This document shows, one piece after another, positions 1-13,276 of a stretch of 64,000 nt of DNA; positions within the stretch are counted from its first letter, which is position 1, and the number at the start of each line of letters is the position of its first letter. A model generated the notes under the pieces. It saw only the letters and a program-made list of their open reading frames with translations, was not told the DNA's origin and did no database searches. The position numbers and the translations under genes were made by a program. Source of the DNA: Dactylosporangium sp. AC04546 (GTDB lineage: Bacteria > Actinomycetota > Actinomycetes > Mycobacteriales > Micromonosporaceae); the NCBI RefSeq assembly GCF_022095675.1, contig NZ_JAHYSG010000002.1:62001-126000 (forward strand). Direction: 5' to 3'.

Positions 1-5
1 GGATC

Positions 6-338
6 ATGACCGGTTCCCCAGTCGGATGGGCGCAGATGACCCGCAGGCTCCTCTGGTCGACCAGTTGGCGGCCGGCTCGAACCATCCTGACGTCGGCGCT
101 CTCCGAGCGGGTGGCGCTCGATCTCGTCGGCCTTGTGAACCTCAATGGAATCACCGGCGTCACCGCATCAGGCGACGCCTGGCAGATCGAGAACGGGGAC
201 CTCTTCATCTTCGGCGGAGCATCCAGGCTCGCCTACCACGGGGTCACACGCGTGCATCCCTGCACCGCCCCCGATTGATCCGGCCTGGATACCGGCCGGA
301 TCAATATCACCATGCGCACCACCGGGCTCACCGACTGA
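6..338 (+). pseudogene. alkB: Decayed AlkB-type DNA dioxygenase, C-terminal part
   Basis: The frame reads GDLFIFGGASRLAYHGV, then TRVHPCTAPD, an in-frame TGA at 276-278, and resumes in the same frame as SGLDTGRINITMRTTGLTD. This is the C-terminal signature of AlkB-like Fe(II)/2-oxoglutarate dioxygenases, including the iron-binding His (YHGV) and the 2-oxoglutarate-binding Arg (GRINIT). The residues before about base 170 do not follow the family, and the HxD iron-ligand region is not readable, so the copy is interrupted by at least one stop and an upstream rearrangement. The gene may also be cut by the window edge. It sits 18 bases before tag, a partner expected in an alkylation-repair pair. 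Confidence 0.6.
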
Positions 339-356
339 CGGAGAAGTAACACGGCA

Positions 357-968
357 ATGAACGAATCACCCGAGGACCCCGGCGTTGTGATTGGCGAAGA
401 CGGCCTGGCCCGACCCGCGTGGGCGTCGGTCGATCCGATGCTGCGCGACTACTACGACACCGAATGGGGCATGCCCGTCACCGACGAGCGCGGCGTCTAC
501 GAGCGGGTCACGCTCGAAGGGTTCCAAGCGGGCCTGTCCTGGGCCACGATCCTCCGCAAACGCCCCGCATTCCGCGCCGCGTTCGACGATTTCGATCCCG
601 ACGCGGTCGCCGCCTACACCGAGCGCGATATCGAACGGCTCCTCGCAGACACCGCGATCGTGCGGAACCGGCAGAAGATCGAGGCCGCGATCCGAAACGC
701 CCAGGCGACGCAGAGGCTCCGCGACGACATCGGACTGTCCGCGCTCATCTGGTCGTCCAGACCGGCAACGACCCCCCGGCCGCGAACCTTCGCCGACATC
801 CCCACCACCTCGCCCGAATCCGTCGCCCTCTCGAAAGAGCTCCGCAGGCGCGGATTCGCGTTCGTCGGCCCGACGACGATGTTCGCGCTCATGGAGGCGA
901 TCGGCATCGTCGACACGCACCTGATCGGCTCGCACCGACGCGGTACCTCCGGCGTCTGGCCCGAATGA
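357..968 (+). CDS. tag: DNA-3-methyladenine glycosylase I
   Basis: The 203-residue product matches the Tag family of helix-hairpin-helix DNA glycosylases, which remove N3-methyladenine from DNA. The family pattern is clear: DYYDTEWG near residue 32, LEGFQAGLSWATILRKR, an FDPD segment, IVRNRQKIEAAIRNA, and LSKELRRRGFAFVGPTT. E. coli Tag binds structural zinc with Cys4, His17, His175 and Cys179. Here the N-terminal Cys is absent (RPAWAS), the first His is Tyr (DYYD), and the last Cys is Ser (THLIGSH). The zinc site is therefore probably lost, although the catalytic core looks intact. It follows a broken alkB fragment, which supports a former alkylation-repair pair. No strong ribosome binding site lies close to the ATG. 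Confidence 0.9.
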   Translation: MNESPEDPGVVIGEDGLARPAWASVDPMLRDYYDTEWGMPVTDERGVYERVTLEGFQAGLSWATILRKRPAFRAAFDDFDPDAVAAYTERDIERLLADTAIVRNRQKIEAAIRNAQATQRLRDDIGLSALIWSSRPATTPRPRTFADIPTTSPESVALSKELRRRGFAFVGPTTMFALMEAIGIVDTHLIGSHRRGTSGVWPE

Positions 969-1145
969 GCACGATCCGTCTCGACGCCTCCGGGCCGTTC
1001 CATCACGAGATGTTCGCTCAGGCTGCGATCTGAGTACAGAAAATCCCGGCGGCCGGTCTCACGAAACACCCGCCCGACCCGTCTTCCCAGTATCGCCGGC
1101 CAGTAACCGGCTGGCGATCACCCACAGGAGAAAAGGGACGACATC

Positions 1146-1595
1146 ATGTCGCTGGAAGAGAACAAGGCCATCGTCGGACGCTGGTTCACCGAGTTTTGGG
1201 GCAACCCCTGGAACCCTGCGGTCATCGACGAGCTCGCGCACCCCGACATCCGCTTCGAGTACTCGCTGCACAAGCCCATGCGCGGCCGCGACGAAGTGCG
1301 GGCGTTCGCCACCAGCTTCCGCACCGCGTTCCCGGACCTCAACTTCTGGGGCACCGCCGACCTGATCGCCGAGGGCGACTACGTGGTCGGCCAGTGGGAA
1401 GGCGGCGGCATCCACACCGGGCCGATCGTCTTCGACGACCTGCCCATCGGCTCGGTGCCAGCGGCGTCCGGCAAGACGCTCCGCTTCACCGGCACGACCG
1501 TCCTCAAGGTCGCCGACGGACTCATCGTCGAAGAGGTCGGACTCGACGACGGCGTGAAGGTCCTCCAGCAGCTCGGCATCATCCCCACCGAGTAG
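1146..1595 (+). CDS. SnoaL-like ester cyclase / NTF2-fold protein
   Basis: A 149-residue protein of the NTF2-like, SnoaL-type family. The opening helix (ENKAIVGRWFTEFWG), the HPDIRFEY strand, the GRDEVRAFATSFRTAFPD helix and the strand FTGTTVLKVADGLIVEEVG are typical. SnoaL relatives catalyse aldol cyclisation in polyketide tailoring, but most chromosomal members have unknown substrates. No polyketide genes are nearby, so the name describes the fold only. The gene stands alone and is followed after 22 bases by a strong hairpin, so it is probably monocistronic. Confidence 0.75.
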   Translation: MSLEENKAIVGRWFTEFWGNPWNPAVIDELAHPDIRFEYSLHKPMRGRDEVRAFATSFRTAFPDLNFWGTADLIAEGDYVVGQWEGGGIHTGPIVFDDLPIGSVPAASGKTLRFTGTTVLKVADGLIVEEVGLDDGVKVLQQLGIIPTE

Positions 1596-1617
1596 GTCGA
1601 CGAATACGCCGTTGAAC

Positions 1618-1656
1618 GCAGGGAGGGGTCGAGCGACGTGCACGGCCCCTCCCTGC
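1618..1656 (+). terminator. Terminator-like hairpin
   Basis: Perfect 11-base inverted repeat, GCAGGGAGGGG paired with CCCCTCCCTGC across a 17-base loop, starting 22 bases after the SnoaL-like stop codon. No T tract follows, as is common in high-GC actinobacteria. Termination is inferred from position. Confidence 0.6.
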
Positions 1657-2056
1657 GCAGTTCCCGGCCTGATGGATTTCGGCATCGCCGGACTCACGAC
1701 CCCCGCCGGTGGCCGGTACGGCCGGTACTTGTCGTTGTACCGCCACAACGAGTCGATCTGCGCCGAGTCGCAGAAGCGGTGCAGCAGGCGGCATGCGCGA
1801 GCGAGGCACGTAGGGCGGTCATTGACGCGGGCCGTTGGGTGGCGTCGGCATCGTCGCGTCCGCCTCAGCGGGTGTTGTGGTGGAGCCGCTGTTGCACCCG
1901 TGTGGCGATTGCGTGGAGATGGGGGCGGCGTTGGGGGTGGGGCGCTGGTTGTGCGCGGTGGTTCGCGACATTCGCCGCATGCGGATACGGGAGTCGCGCA
2001 CCGTCTTAGCGGGCCTGCTCACCGACGTCGTGCTGCCGTCGCGTGAACCTGCGCCG
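1657..2056. other. Intergenic stretch without a recognisable gene
   Basis: Several frames are open here because of high GC, but none gives a recognisable protein or is preceded by a good ribosome binding site. The stretch leads into a hydrolase tail fragment and may be degraded coding DNA. Confidence 0.4.
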
Positions 2057-2140
2057 GAGGCGGCCGGCAGCCACGCGATCTACGTGTCCCAGCCCGGCGC
2101 CGTGGCCGACCTCATTCGGCGGACCAGCGCCGGAAACTGA
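2057..2140 (+). pseudogene. C-terminal fragment of an alpha/beta hydrolase
   Basis: The frame reads EAAGSHAIYVSQPGAVADLI and ends RRTSAGN-stop. This matches nearly residue for residue the C-terminus of the intact hydrolase at 3187-3867 (GSHAIYASQPGAVADLV), including its catalytic-His segment. The upstream 220 residues of the family are missing, so this is a truncated remnant on the opposite strand from the intact copies. Confidence 0.65.
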
Positions 2141-2270
2141 CCCGGCCCACGCCGGCCCCTGCGCTCCGACCGCGGCGTGGGGGCCGGCACCTACCGAACG
2201 GGTGCGGTACCTCCCGGAGCGCCCCGGCTCACGGTGGTGGGCCGGGGCACTGGCGACGACCTGCGCGGCG

Positions 2271-3119
2271 TCAGGACGTCGCCGTGGCGGCCTCGTGGAT
2301 CAGGTTGGCGACGGTCGTCGGTTGACTGATCATGACGACGTGGGACGCGGTCGGGACTTCGACGATCTTGCGGGCGTTCGCGCGGCTGTACATGAAGCGT
2401 TCGCACGCGGGTGGGATCGCCTTGTCCCGGCCGGCGACCAGCCCCCACGACGGGATGGTCCGCCACGCGGCGGCCTGGGTGGGGTAGATGAAGGAGTCCG
2501 CGTCGAACGGCCGCTGCGTTGCCTGCAGGAGCCGGAACGTCGCCGTGGGAATGTCGGCGGCGAAGGCGGCCTGGCCGTCCTTGCTCAGGTACAGGTCGGT
2601 TCCGGTGGTGCCGTCGGGCTTCGTGTAGGGAACCGGGACGCTGACGGGCAGTACCTCGCTGCCGGGGAACTTGTTGATGAGATCCCCCTGCGTCTCGCCG
2701 ACGTCAGGCACGAACGCCGCGATGTAGACCAGTGCCTTGACGTTGCTCTTCCCGGCGGCAGCGTTGGTGATGACGGTTCCGCCCATGGAGTGTGCGACCA
2801 GTACGACCGGCCCGCTGATGGAGTCCAGCAGGCTCCCGATGTACGGGGCGTCGGTGGGGATGCCCCGCAGCGGGTTCGACGCTGCGATCGTGGTGTAACC
2901 CTCGCGCTGCAGCTTCGGGATGACCCCGTTCCAGCACGACGAGTCGGCGTAGCCGCCGTGCACCAGCACGATGGTCGGCTTGATCCTCGCCCCCGGCCGG
3001 TCCGCCTGGGGCGTCGCGGCAGTCGCCGTCTCCGCCCCGAGCGTGGCCGTCAGCGCTGCCGACCCGGCCAGAGCCGCGCCGGTCGCCAACACCTGACGGC
3101 GTGAGACATTCGGTGCCAT
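2271..3119 (-). CDS. Exported alpha/beta hydrolase with Tat signal
   Basis: A 282-residue alpha/beta-fold hydrolase. The N-terminus carries a twin-arginine signal (SRRQVLATGAALAGS) followed by an Ala-rich segment ending near ATAAT, so export by the Tat route is likely. The fold shows the strand TIVLVHGGYADSSCW, the nucleophile elbow VLVAHSMGGTV, an acid region near GRDKAIPP and a His segment ASHVVMISQP. The start is the ATG 15 bases inside the longest frame, because GGAG stands about 8 bases before it. Substrate is unknown; relatives include esterases and salicylate-esterase-like proteins. The next gene upstream is a cytoplasmic paralogue, suggesting duplication. Confidence 0.82.
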   Translation of the reverse strand: MAPNVSRRQVLATGAALAGSAALTATLGAETATAATPQADRPGARIKPTIVLVHGGYADSSCWNGVIPKLQREGYTTIAASNPLRGIPTDAPYIGSLLDSISGPVVLVAHSMGGTVITNAAAGKSNVKALVYIAAFVPDVGETQGDLINKFPGSEVLPVSVPVPYTKPDGTTGTDLYLSKDGQAAFAADIPTATFRLLQATQRPFDADSFIYPTQAAAWRTIPSWGLVAGRDKAIPPACERFMYSRANARKIVEVPTASHVVMISQPTTVANLIHEAATATS

Positions 3120-3186
3120 TGGTGATCTCCTCATTTCGCTGAACTGTGCTGACTTGCGTGGCGGCGCTGCTGACGGGTCGTGGTGC

Positions 3187-3867
3187 TCAGCGGCCGGCCG
3201 CGGCCTGGCGGACGAGGTCGGCGACCGCGCCGGGCTGGGAGGCGTAGATGGCGTGGCTGCCGATCGCCTCGGTGGTGACCGCGCCGGCGCGGGTGGCCAT
3301 GGCCCGCTGGGCCGGGGGCGGGATCATGCGGTCGGCGGTGGCGACCAGGTACCAGCTGGGCTTGTGGCGCCAGGCCGGCTCGGTGACCGCGCCGGCGAGC
3401 GCGCCGACACCCCACGGCACCTGGGAGTCGGCCAGGAACGCGGCCTCGTCCTCGGGCAGGTCGGCGGCGAAGGAGGCGTGGAACTTGTCCCGGTCGAGGA
3501 ACAGGAACCCGTCGCGGGGCGGCAGGATCGGCGGGACCGGCGCGCCGGGCGGCGGGTCGGCGATCAGCGTGTTGACGGACTCGCCCTTGTCCGGGGCGAA
3601 CGCCGCGATGTAGACCAGTGCCGCCACGGCGTCGTGGGTGCCGGCCTCGCTGATGACCGCCCCGCCGTAGGAGTGGCCGACCAGCACGGCCGGCCCGTCG
3701 AGCCCGTCGAGGACGAAGCGCGTCGCGGCGACGTCGCCTTCCAGCGACAGCGTCGGGTTCTGCACGATCTTGACGGTGAACCCGTCGGCGGTCAGCAGCC
3801 GGTGTACGCCCAGCCAGCCCGATCCGTCGACGAACCCACCGTGCACCAGCACGACGTTACGAATCAT
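3187..3867 (-). CDS. Alpha/beta hydrolase, cytoplasmic
   Basis: A 226-residue alpha/beta hydrolase of the same family as its neighbour but starting directly with the first core strand (MIRNVVLVHGGFVDGSGW), so no signal peptide is present. The nucleophile elbow is VLVGHSYGGAV, the acid region VATADRMIPP, and the His segment GSHAIYASQP. It precedes the Tat-exported paralogue by 67 bases on the same strand, so the two may be co-transcribed. Tail fragments of this family occur at 2057-2140 and near 10823, implying past duplication and loss. The substrate cannot be named. Confidence 0.82.
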   Translation of the reverse strand: MIRNVVLVHGGFVDGSGWLGVHRLLTADGFTVKIVQNPTLSLEGDVAATRFVLDGLDGPAVLVGHSYGGAVISEAGTHDAVAALVYIAAFAPDKGESVNTLIADPPPGAPVPPILPPRDGFLFLDRDKFHASFAADLPEDEAAFLADSQVPWGVGALAGAVTEPAWRHKPSWYLVATADRMIPPPAQRAMATRAGAVTTEAIGSHAIYASQPGAVADLVRQAAAGR

Positions 3868-3968
3868 GGAGTGCTCCTCGGGTCCGGCGGCGGGGTGAGA
3901 CGCCCGCCGCTTCGCACTCCATGCAAGTCCCGCCAGCCGCGCCGGCCCAGGCAGAACAGGATGCAGAA

Positions 3969-6230
3969 CTAGCTTCCGCCGCCCTTGGAGATGGCGTCGG
4001 CCCTGGCCCGGCAGTACGCGGCGCGGTCGTGCTGGCCGACCGTCTCGTACAGCTCGCCCGCTCGCGACAGGCTCTCGCGCGCCTCGGCCGCGTGGTCGTC
4101 GTCGTAGAGCTCCTCGCCGAGGATCCGCAGCCAGGCCGCCTGGCCCATGACGACCTGCAGGCGCTCGAAGAGGTCGACCGCGCGTAGCATCATGGGTACC
4201 GCCTCGTCGCGGCGGCCGAGGCGGCCCAGGGCCTGGGCGGTGTGACCGAGAATGTGCGGGAGAACCGCTTCGACGGCGAACGTCGTCAGGCCGGAGCCTG
4301 GGTCCTCCGCGATGGCCAGCGCCCGCTGGTGGGCGGCCAGCGCCTCCGCGGGGTCGCCGAGGTCGAGGGCGATGACGCCGCTGCCCAGCAATGTCTGCAG
4401 GCGAGCGTCGACGTCGCCGACCCGTTCGAAGAGGTCGACCGCCTGCCGGATCGCGCGCAGCGCCGACTCAAGGTCGCGCAGCGGCCGGATGCGGTGGGCG
4501 GCGGCGGTGTTCACCAGGGCGAAGGCCTCCTGCCGGAGGTCTCCAGCCTGCCGGGCCAGCGTCCGCGCCCGTTGTGCACAGTCCAGTGCGGCCGGCGCGT
4601 CCGCCCGCCACGGCAGCGTGTGGGTGCCGGCGAGGTGGTTCAGGAACTCGGCCTGAGCCGCGGCGTCGCCGAGCTGCACCGCCGAGTCCAGCGCGAGCGT
4701 GAACACGCCACTCCAGTGGGGCCAGTGCACCCAGCGCTCGTAGTACGCGTACGCGGCGGTGACGGCGCGAACCACGGCCCGGTGGTCCCCGGTGACGGCG
4801 GCGGCGCCGAGCGCCTGGAACCAATGCTCGGCTTCCGTGCGGATCCACGCCTCGGCGTCCTCGGCGCAGCCGAACGCGGCGCTGTCGGCGCCGCCCGGCT
4901 GGAACCGCCGGCCCGCTGCGGTCAGCGTGTCCAGGAGCCAGGCGACCATCCGCCGCCGGGTGGCTGCCACGACCTCGACCGGGTCCTCGGCCTCCAGGCG
5001 CTGGCTCGCGTAGAGGCGGACCAGGTCGTGGAAGCGGTACCGGCCGCCCTCCGCGGCCTCCAAGAGCCCAAGGTCGACCAGATCGTCGAGTCGATCCTCG
5101 GCTACGGGCACCGCGACCTCGCCGATCACCGACGCCAGTACCGCGCTGAAGTCCGCGCCAGGCACCAGCGACGCCCGGCGGAACAAGGGTCGTACCGGGT
5201 CGGGCAGCTGCTCGTACGACATTTCGAAGGCCGCCGCCACCTTCAGATCGCCGGCGCTGAGTTGATCGAGCCGCCGCTCCGCGGCCGACAACCGTGCCAC
5301 CAGATCGGCCGCGCTCCAGCCCGGCCGCGAGATCAGCCGGTTCCCCACGATGCGCACGGCCAGCGGCAGCCCGCCCAGCAGATTGACCAGTTCCTGCAGG
5401 TCGTTCTCGCGCGGCGCGTCGAATCGCTCGGCCAGGATTCGGTTCAGCAGGTCCTGAGCGTCGGCCGGCGGCATCGGATCCAGATGCAGCCGTTGTACCC
5501 CCTCGAGCCCGGCCAGCAGCCGGCGGCTGGTGACGATCAGCCGGCCGGGGCCGTCACCGGGCAGCAGCGGGCGTACCTGGGACTCCGACGCCGCGTCGTC
5601 CACGATCACCAGCACGCGTCGTTGCCGCAACAGCTGCCGGTAGCGCCCGGCGCGCTCGGCCGGATCCTGCGGCATCTGCTGGTCGCGGACACCCATCGCC
5701 CGCAACACCCGGGCTAGGATCTCGGCGCTGGCGACCGGCCGCCGGCTCATCCCCAGGGCGTCGACGAAGTACACGCCGTCGGGGAACCGGTCGCGCAGCC
5801 GGTGCGCGGCGCGAACCGCGAGGGTCGTCTTGCCCACGCCCGCGCCGCCGGAGATCACCGCCGCGCCCGGCCGGTCGGCCTCGTCGTCCAATGCGTCGAG
5901 CAGGCCGGAGATCCACACCAGTTCGGCGGTCCGGCCGGTGAAGTCCCCGATGGACCCGGGCAGCTCGCACAGCCCCGGGGCGGCCGTCAGGTACCCCGAA
6001 CGGGTGCGCCCGGCCCTGGCCAGCGCGACGAACTCGTCCCGGCGTGCCCCGTCGAGCTTGAGCGCGTCGGCGATCAGCTCGACCGTCCGCCGCTGCGGGC
6101 CCAGCGCCCGGCCGCGTTCCATGTCGCTGAGTGCGCGCACGCTGACGCCGGAGGACTCTGACAGCTCGTCCAGCGTCAGCCCGCACTCGTGGCGCGCGGT
6201 GCGCAGCGCCAGCGCGAACGTGGTGGTCAT
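3969..6230 (-). CDS. XRE-type regulator with NB-ARC ATPase and TPR repeats
   Basis: The 753-residue protein starts with a helix-turn-helix of the XRE type (residues 5-62, LTLDELSESSGVSVRALSDMERG). A STAND/NB-ARC NTPase follows, with P-loop GGAGVGKTT at 128-136, Walker B VLVIVDDA and the motif LLGGLPLAVRIVGNRL. The C-terminal half is rich in helical TPR-like repeats (ALVNTAAAHRI, DARLQTLLGSGVIALDLGD). This architecture belongs to signal-sensing actinobacterial regulators related to the AfsR/SARP group but with an XRE DNA-binding head. The ligand and targets are unknown. It lies on the same strand as the LuxR regulator at 6349, separated by 118 bases. Confidence 0.87.
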   Translation of the reverse strand: MTTTFALALRTARHECGLTLDELSESSGVSVRALSDMERGRALGPQRRTVELIADALKLDGARRDEFVALARAGRTRSGYLTAAPGLCELPGSIGDFTGRTAELVWISGLLDALDDEADRPGAAVISGGAGVGKTTLAVRAAHRLRDRFPDGVYFVDALGMSRRPVASAEILARVLRAMGVRDQQMPQDPAERAGRYRQLLRQRRVLVIVDDAASESQVRPLLPGDGPGRLIVTSRRLLAGLEGVQRLHLDPMPPADAQDLLNRILAERFDAPRENDLQELVNLLGGLPLAVRIVGNRLISRPGWSAADLVARLSAAERRLDQLSAGDLKVAAAFEMSYEQLPDPVRPLFRRASLVPGADFSAVLASVIGEVAVPVAEDRLDDLVDLGLLEAAEGGRYRFHDLVRLYASQRLEAEDPVEVVAATRRRMVAWLLDTLTAAGRRFQPGGADSAAFGCAEDAEAWIRTEAEHWFQALGAAAVTGDHRAVVRAVTAAYAYYERWVHWPHWSGVFTLALDSAVQLGDAAAQAEFLNHLAGTHTLPWRADAPAALDCAQRARTLARQAGDLRQEAFALVNTAAAHRIRPLRDLESALRAIRQAVDLFERVGDVDARLQTLLGSGVIALDLGDPAEALAAHQRALAIAEDPGSGLTTFAVEAVLPHILGHTAQALGRLGRRDEAVPMMLRAVDLFERLQVVMGQAAWLRILGEELYDDDHAAEARESLSRAGELYETVGQHDRAAYCRARADAISKGGGS

Positions 6231-6348
6231 CGCGGGTCGGTGGCCGCCTGGCTGGCGTGGTCGGCCATGCTCATCGTCATCTCCAGTTCTCGTCCCGTTC
6301 AGGACCTGGAGACGGACGCTATGGTCGGAGCGTCGCCGGCCGCTTCTG

Positions 6349-9128
6349 TCAAATGACTGGTCCGCGGGGCCGGTGATCGAGCGCGTCGCGCAGCCCCGCC
6401 CTGGAGGTGACGCCCAGTTTGGGAAAGATCTGGTGCAGGTGGTAGCCGACGGTGCGCGCGGACAGGAACAGTCGCTCGCCGATCTGCTTGTTGGTCAGCC
6501 CGGTAGCGGCCAGCCGTGCGATCTGCTCCTGCTGCGGGGTCAGCGCCGACGACAGCGCAGCGGCGGGCGGATGGTCGCGGTGAGCGCCGGCGGCGCGCAG
6601 CTCGCCATCGGCCCGCTGCGACCACGGGCGGGCCTGGAGCTGGTCGAAGAGGTCGGCGGCCGCCTGCAGGTGGGGCCGGGCCGCGGCGGAGGCCCGGGTG
6701 CGTCGCAGCCGTTCGCCGTACGCGAGGCGGAGGCGGGCGAGGTCGAACGGCCACCGGTCGGCGCCGGGCAGCGCCAGCGCCCGTTCGAACAGCGGCGGGA
6801 ACGACGCGTCGTCGGCGGCGATCGCGCGCGCTCCCGCCACGGTCAGCGCCAGCCGTGGCGACAGGTCGCCGATCCGAGCCGCGTCGGCCGCGTCCACATG
6901 CGCTCGGGCATCGGCGAGCCGGCCGGTGCGGGCGGCCGCCTCGACCAGCTCCATGATCAGCCACAGCGCGTTCGGTGTGTGCGCGGCGAGCTGACCGGCC
7001 GGGCTGACCATCGTGGCACACCGGTATGCCTCGTCGAACTCGCCCTGCGACAGCGCGGCCAGGGTGCGGACGTGCCACGCGTACCAGGCGACGACGCCGA
7101 CGCGGCGGGGCGCGGCCCAGCGGGTCATCTCCTGGACCGCCTGACGGCCGGCGGCGTCGTCGCCGCGAGCGGCGCCCACCAGGGCCTGCAGGAAGAGCCC
7201 GGGCCAGCGCAGCAGCCGGTAGTTGTGGGTCCGGCACAGCTCGAGGCACTCGGCGGTCAGGGTCTGTACCTCGTCCCAGCGGCCGGCGAAGTAGGCGTCG
7301 TTGCCCAGCAGCGCCAGCGCCTCGATGGCGGAGGTGACGGCGCCGCCTTCGCGGCCGTGCCGCACCGCCCGCCACAGCGGCTCGCGGCAGTCGCCGATCC
7401 GGTCGAGGTAGCTGCCGGCGATCGCGGTCCGCACGATCCGGGCCGGGCTGTTCTCCCGGGGCAGTGCCGTGATCGCGGCGTCGAGCCGGTCGAGTACCGG
7501 CAGCGCGCCCCGGGCCGGGTCGCTGAAGGTGCCGGCCAGGATCGACAGCAGCCGCGGCACGCGGGGTTTCAGCCTCTCGACGGCGGCGTGGAAGTCCGGC
7601 CAGAGGTCGGCCCGGCCGGCGAAGAAGCAGACCATCAGCAGCGTGTACAGGGCCTCGATGAGGGTCTTGTTGTGGGCGTCGCCCGAATCGGCCACCGCGT
7701 TGATGGCGCCGGTCAGCAGCCGGTGGGCGGAGTCCACGTCGCCGGTCTCGTTGAGCAGGTGGTAGGCGCCGGCCACGGCACCGGCCAGCGACCCGTGGTG
7801 CTCGGGGTCGGCGCGGCGGGCCGCGTCGAGCAGGGCGGGCACGTCGCGCAGGTCGCCGGTCACGATCGCGCCCAGGTACGCCGCTTCGGCGAGCCGGGGA
7901 CTGCGGTCGGTGCCGTCCGGGCTGAGGTCGGCGGCGCGCAGCAGCTCGCTGATCGCGCGGACCGCGTCGCCGCGGAAGAGGTTGATGTGGGCGACCCGCT
8001 GCAGCAACGCGGCGGTGGTCTCGTTCGGGCCGGTGCTCGCCTCCGCGAGGTGCCAGGCGCGCCGCTGCAGGTCCTCGGTGTAGTGCTCGGCGAGCCGTTG
8101 ATGGGCCCGCCGGCGTTCACCTTCCGTCGCCTGACCGACAATCGCGGACCGGATCAGGGGATGGCGGAAGGTCAGCACCGCCGCGGCGACGTCGACGGTG
8201 ACCAGCAGCGCGTGCACGGCCGGGGCCAGCGCCTCGGCGGCCCTCGGCGGCTCGCCCAGGACGGCGAGGTCGCCGGTGCCGTCAAGGACGGCCAGCAGCA
8301 GCGCGTCCCGGGTGCTCTGCGGCACCGCCGCGATCCGGGCGGCGAAGACCTGTTGCAGCCGGCCGGTCAGTGGCAGCACGGGCGCCAGCGCCGCGGTGCC
8401 GTGCGACGCCAGCGCGATCGGCAGTTCCAGCAGCGCCAGCGGGTTGCCCTGGGCCTCGGCCAGCAGCCGCTGCCGGGGGCGGGGCGGCAGCGCCGGGTGG
8501 CGGCTGTCGAGCAGGGCGCTGGCCGCGTCGTGCGACAGCGGCCCGAGCTCGTGCGTGCGCAGCTGGCTGGTGTCGAACTCAGTCGGTTCGCCGGTCCGGG
8601 CGGTAGCGAGCACGCCGAGCCGGTGGCCGCTGGCCCGCCGGGCGAGAAAGGCCAGGATCTGGGCGCTGATCGGGTCCAGCCAGGGCATGTCGTCGACGAC
8701 CAGCAGGATCGGGCCGGCCTGCGCGGCCCGGATGAGCAGCTGCAGCGCCGCGTTGGAGATCGCCATCCGGCCGGCGGCCGAGGTGGAGGTGGAAAGGCCC
8801 AACGCCCCGCGCAGCGCCGAGCGGTGCTCCTCGTCGAGCCCGTCCAGTCCGTCCAGCAGCGGTGACAGCACCTGGGACAGGCCGGAGAAGCTGACATTGG
8901 CGTCGTGCTCGATCCCGACGGCCCAGATCACCTGAGCGCCGATCGTCGCTGCGTACCCGGCCGCGTCGGCGATCAGGACCGACTTGCCTACCCCGGCGTC
9001 ACCGACGATCGCCAGTGACCCTCCGCGGACCGCGGCGTCGTCGACGAACGATCGCACCAGGGCGACGTCCTGATCACGGCCGACCAGGGAGCGCCCGCGC
9101 CAGCCGTGCGGGTCCCCGCCCGCATCGC

Positions 9129-9132
<4 letters not shown>
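6349..9132 (-). CDS. Large LuxR-family (LAL) regulator
   Basis: A 927-residue LAL-type regulator. The N-terminus has an AAA-type NTPase with P-loop GDAGVGKS at residues 44-51 and Walker B ILLVVDDMPWLD near 145. The middle is a long helical tetratricopeptide-like sensor region. The C-terminus has a LuxR helix-turn-helix (LTPQQEQIARLAATGLTNKQ, then SARTVGYHLHQIFPKLGV). Such proteins are usually ATP-dependent activators. The start overlaps the stop of the acyl-CoA synthetase gene by 4 bases (ATGA), so the two are translationally coupled. This suggests the regulator serves a lipid or organic-acid pathway. Confidence 0.88.
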
Positions 9133-10652
<1,520 letters not shown>

Positions 10653-10822
10653 GCGGCACCCCTTCCTGGCACCTCGACGCGGTGAGCAATCACCAGATCG
10701 TAGGCCGCCGCGTTGCCGGGCTGACCTCGGATCAGGCGCCGGTCAGCAACCCACGGCCACCTCCGGGCAGGCCTCGTGGCCGCCGCCGGCCCAGCGCAGC
10801 CAGGGCCGCTCGGGCCGGCGCC

Positions 10823-10863
10823 ACGGTCGTCGAGGCAGCCGGCAGCCACGCGATCTCGTCGGC
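10823..10863 (+). pseudogene. Scrap of hydrolase C-terminus
   Basis: The frame reads VVEAAGSHAIS, echoing the C-terminal His segment of the hydrolases at 3187 and 2057 (EAAGSHAIY). Similarity stops abruptly after Ser. It is too short to be certain but is the third occurrence of this tail in 11 kb. Confidence 0.35.
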
Positions 10864-10906
10864 GGTTCCGTCGCCCCGTACGACGTAGCGGGGTGGAACT
10901 GCTTGA

Positions 10907-12941
<2,035 letters not shown>

Positions 12942-13276
12942 AACACGATTTTAGTCCCGTTTATCTGTGTTCAGGAATTTTATCCGCATTCAGGCTTTTC
13001 CTGGGCGCCGCGCTCGTGTTGCGGCTGGAGCCGTTGATTCCGGTGGGCAGCGCCGTTTCCGGTATCCGGGCCGGGCGCGGACGTCGGATCGCGGACCGGG
13101 GTGTCGCGGAATGCGCTGCCGGCAGTGGCGTTCGGTGCGGCTCGCCGCACCGAACACGCCCGATCACCTGAACCCGGCACCACCATTCACCGCACGGCAC
13201 GGCGGGCCCCGGCGAGCGTGTCGGGCCATCGACATACCGCCACCCGCCCGACCCCACCAAAGCTCAACAACCCGCA
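12942..13276. other. Intergenic region between response regulator and kinase
   Basis: A 335-base gap with no credible gene. It contains the hairpin described separately. The part just before the kinase is unusually AT-rich for this window (attttagtcccgtttatc), which fits a promoter region for the minus-strand kinase gene. Confidence 0.4.
13130..13155 (-). terminator. Perfect hairpin downstream of the response regulator
   Basis: GTTCGGTGCGG and CCGCACCGAAC form an 11-base perfect stem around the loop CTCG. On the minus strand it lies between the response regulator stop (13277) and the kinase start (12941), a terminator position. There is no T tract; an operator role is the alternative. Confidence 0.45.

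Noticed and set aside
5830..8865. A 1011-codon plus-strand open frame across two regulator genes
   Set aside because: It crosses the boundary of two well-supported minus-strand regulators and encodes low-complexity sequence; an antisense shadow.
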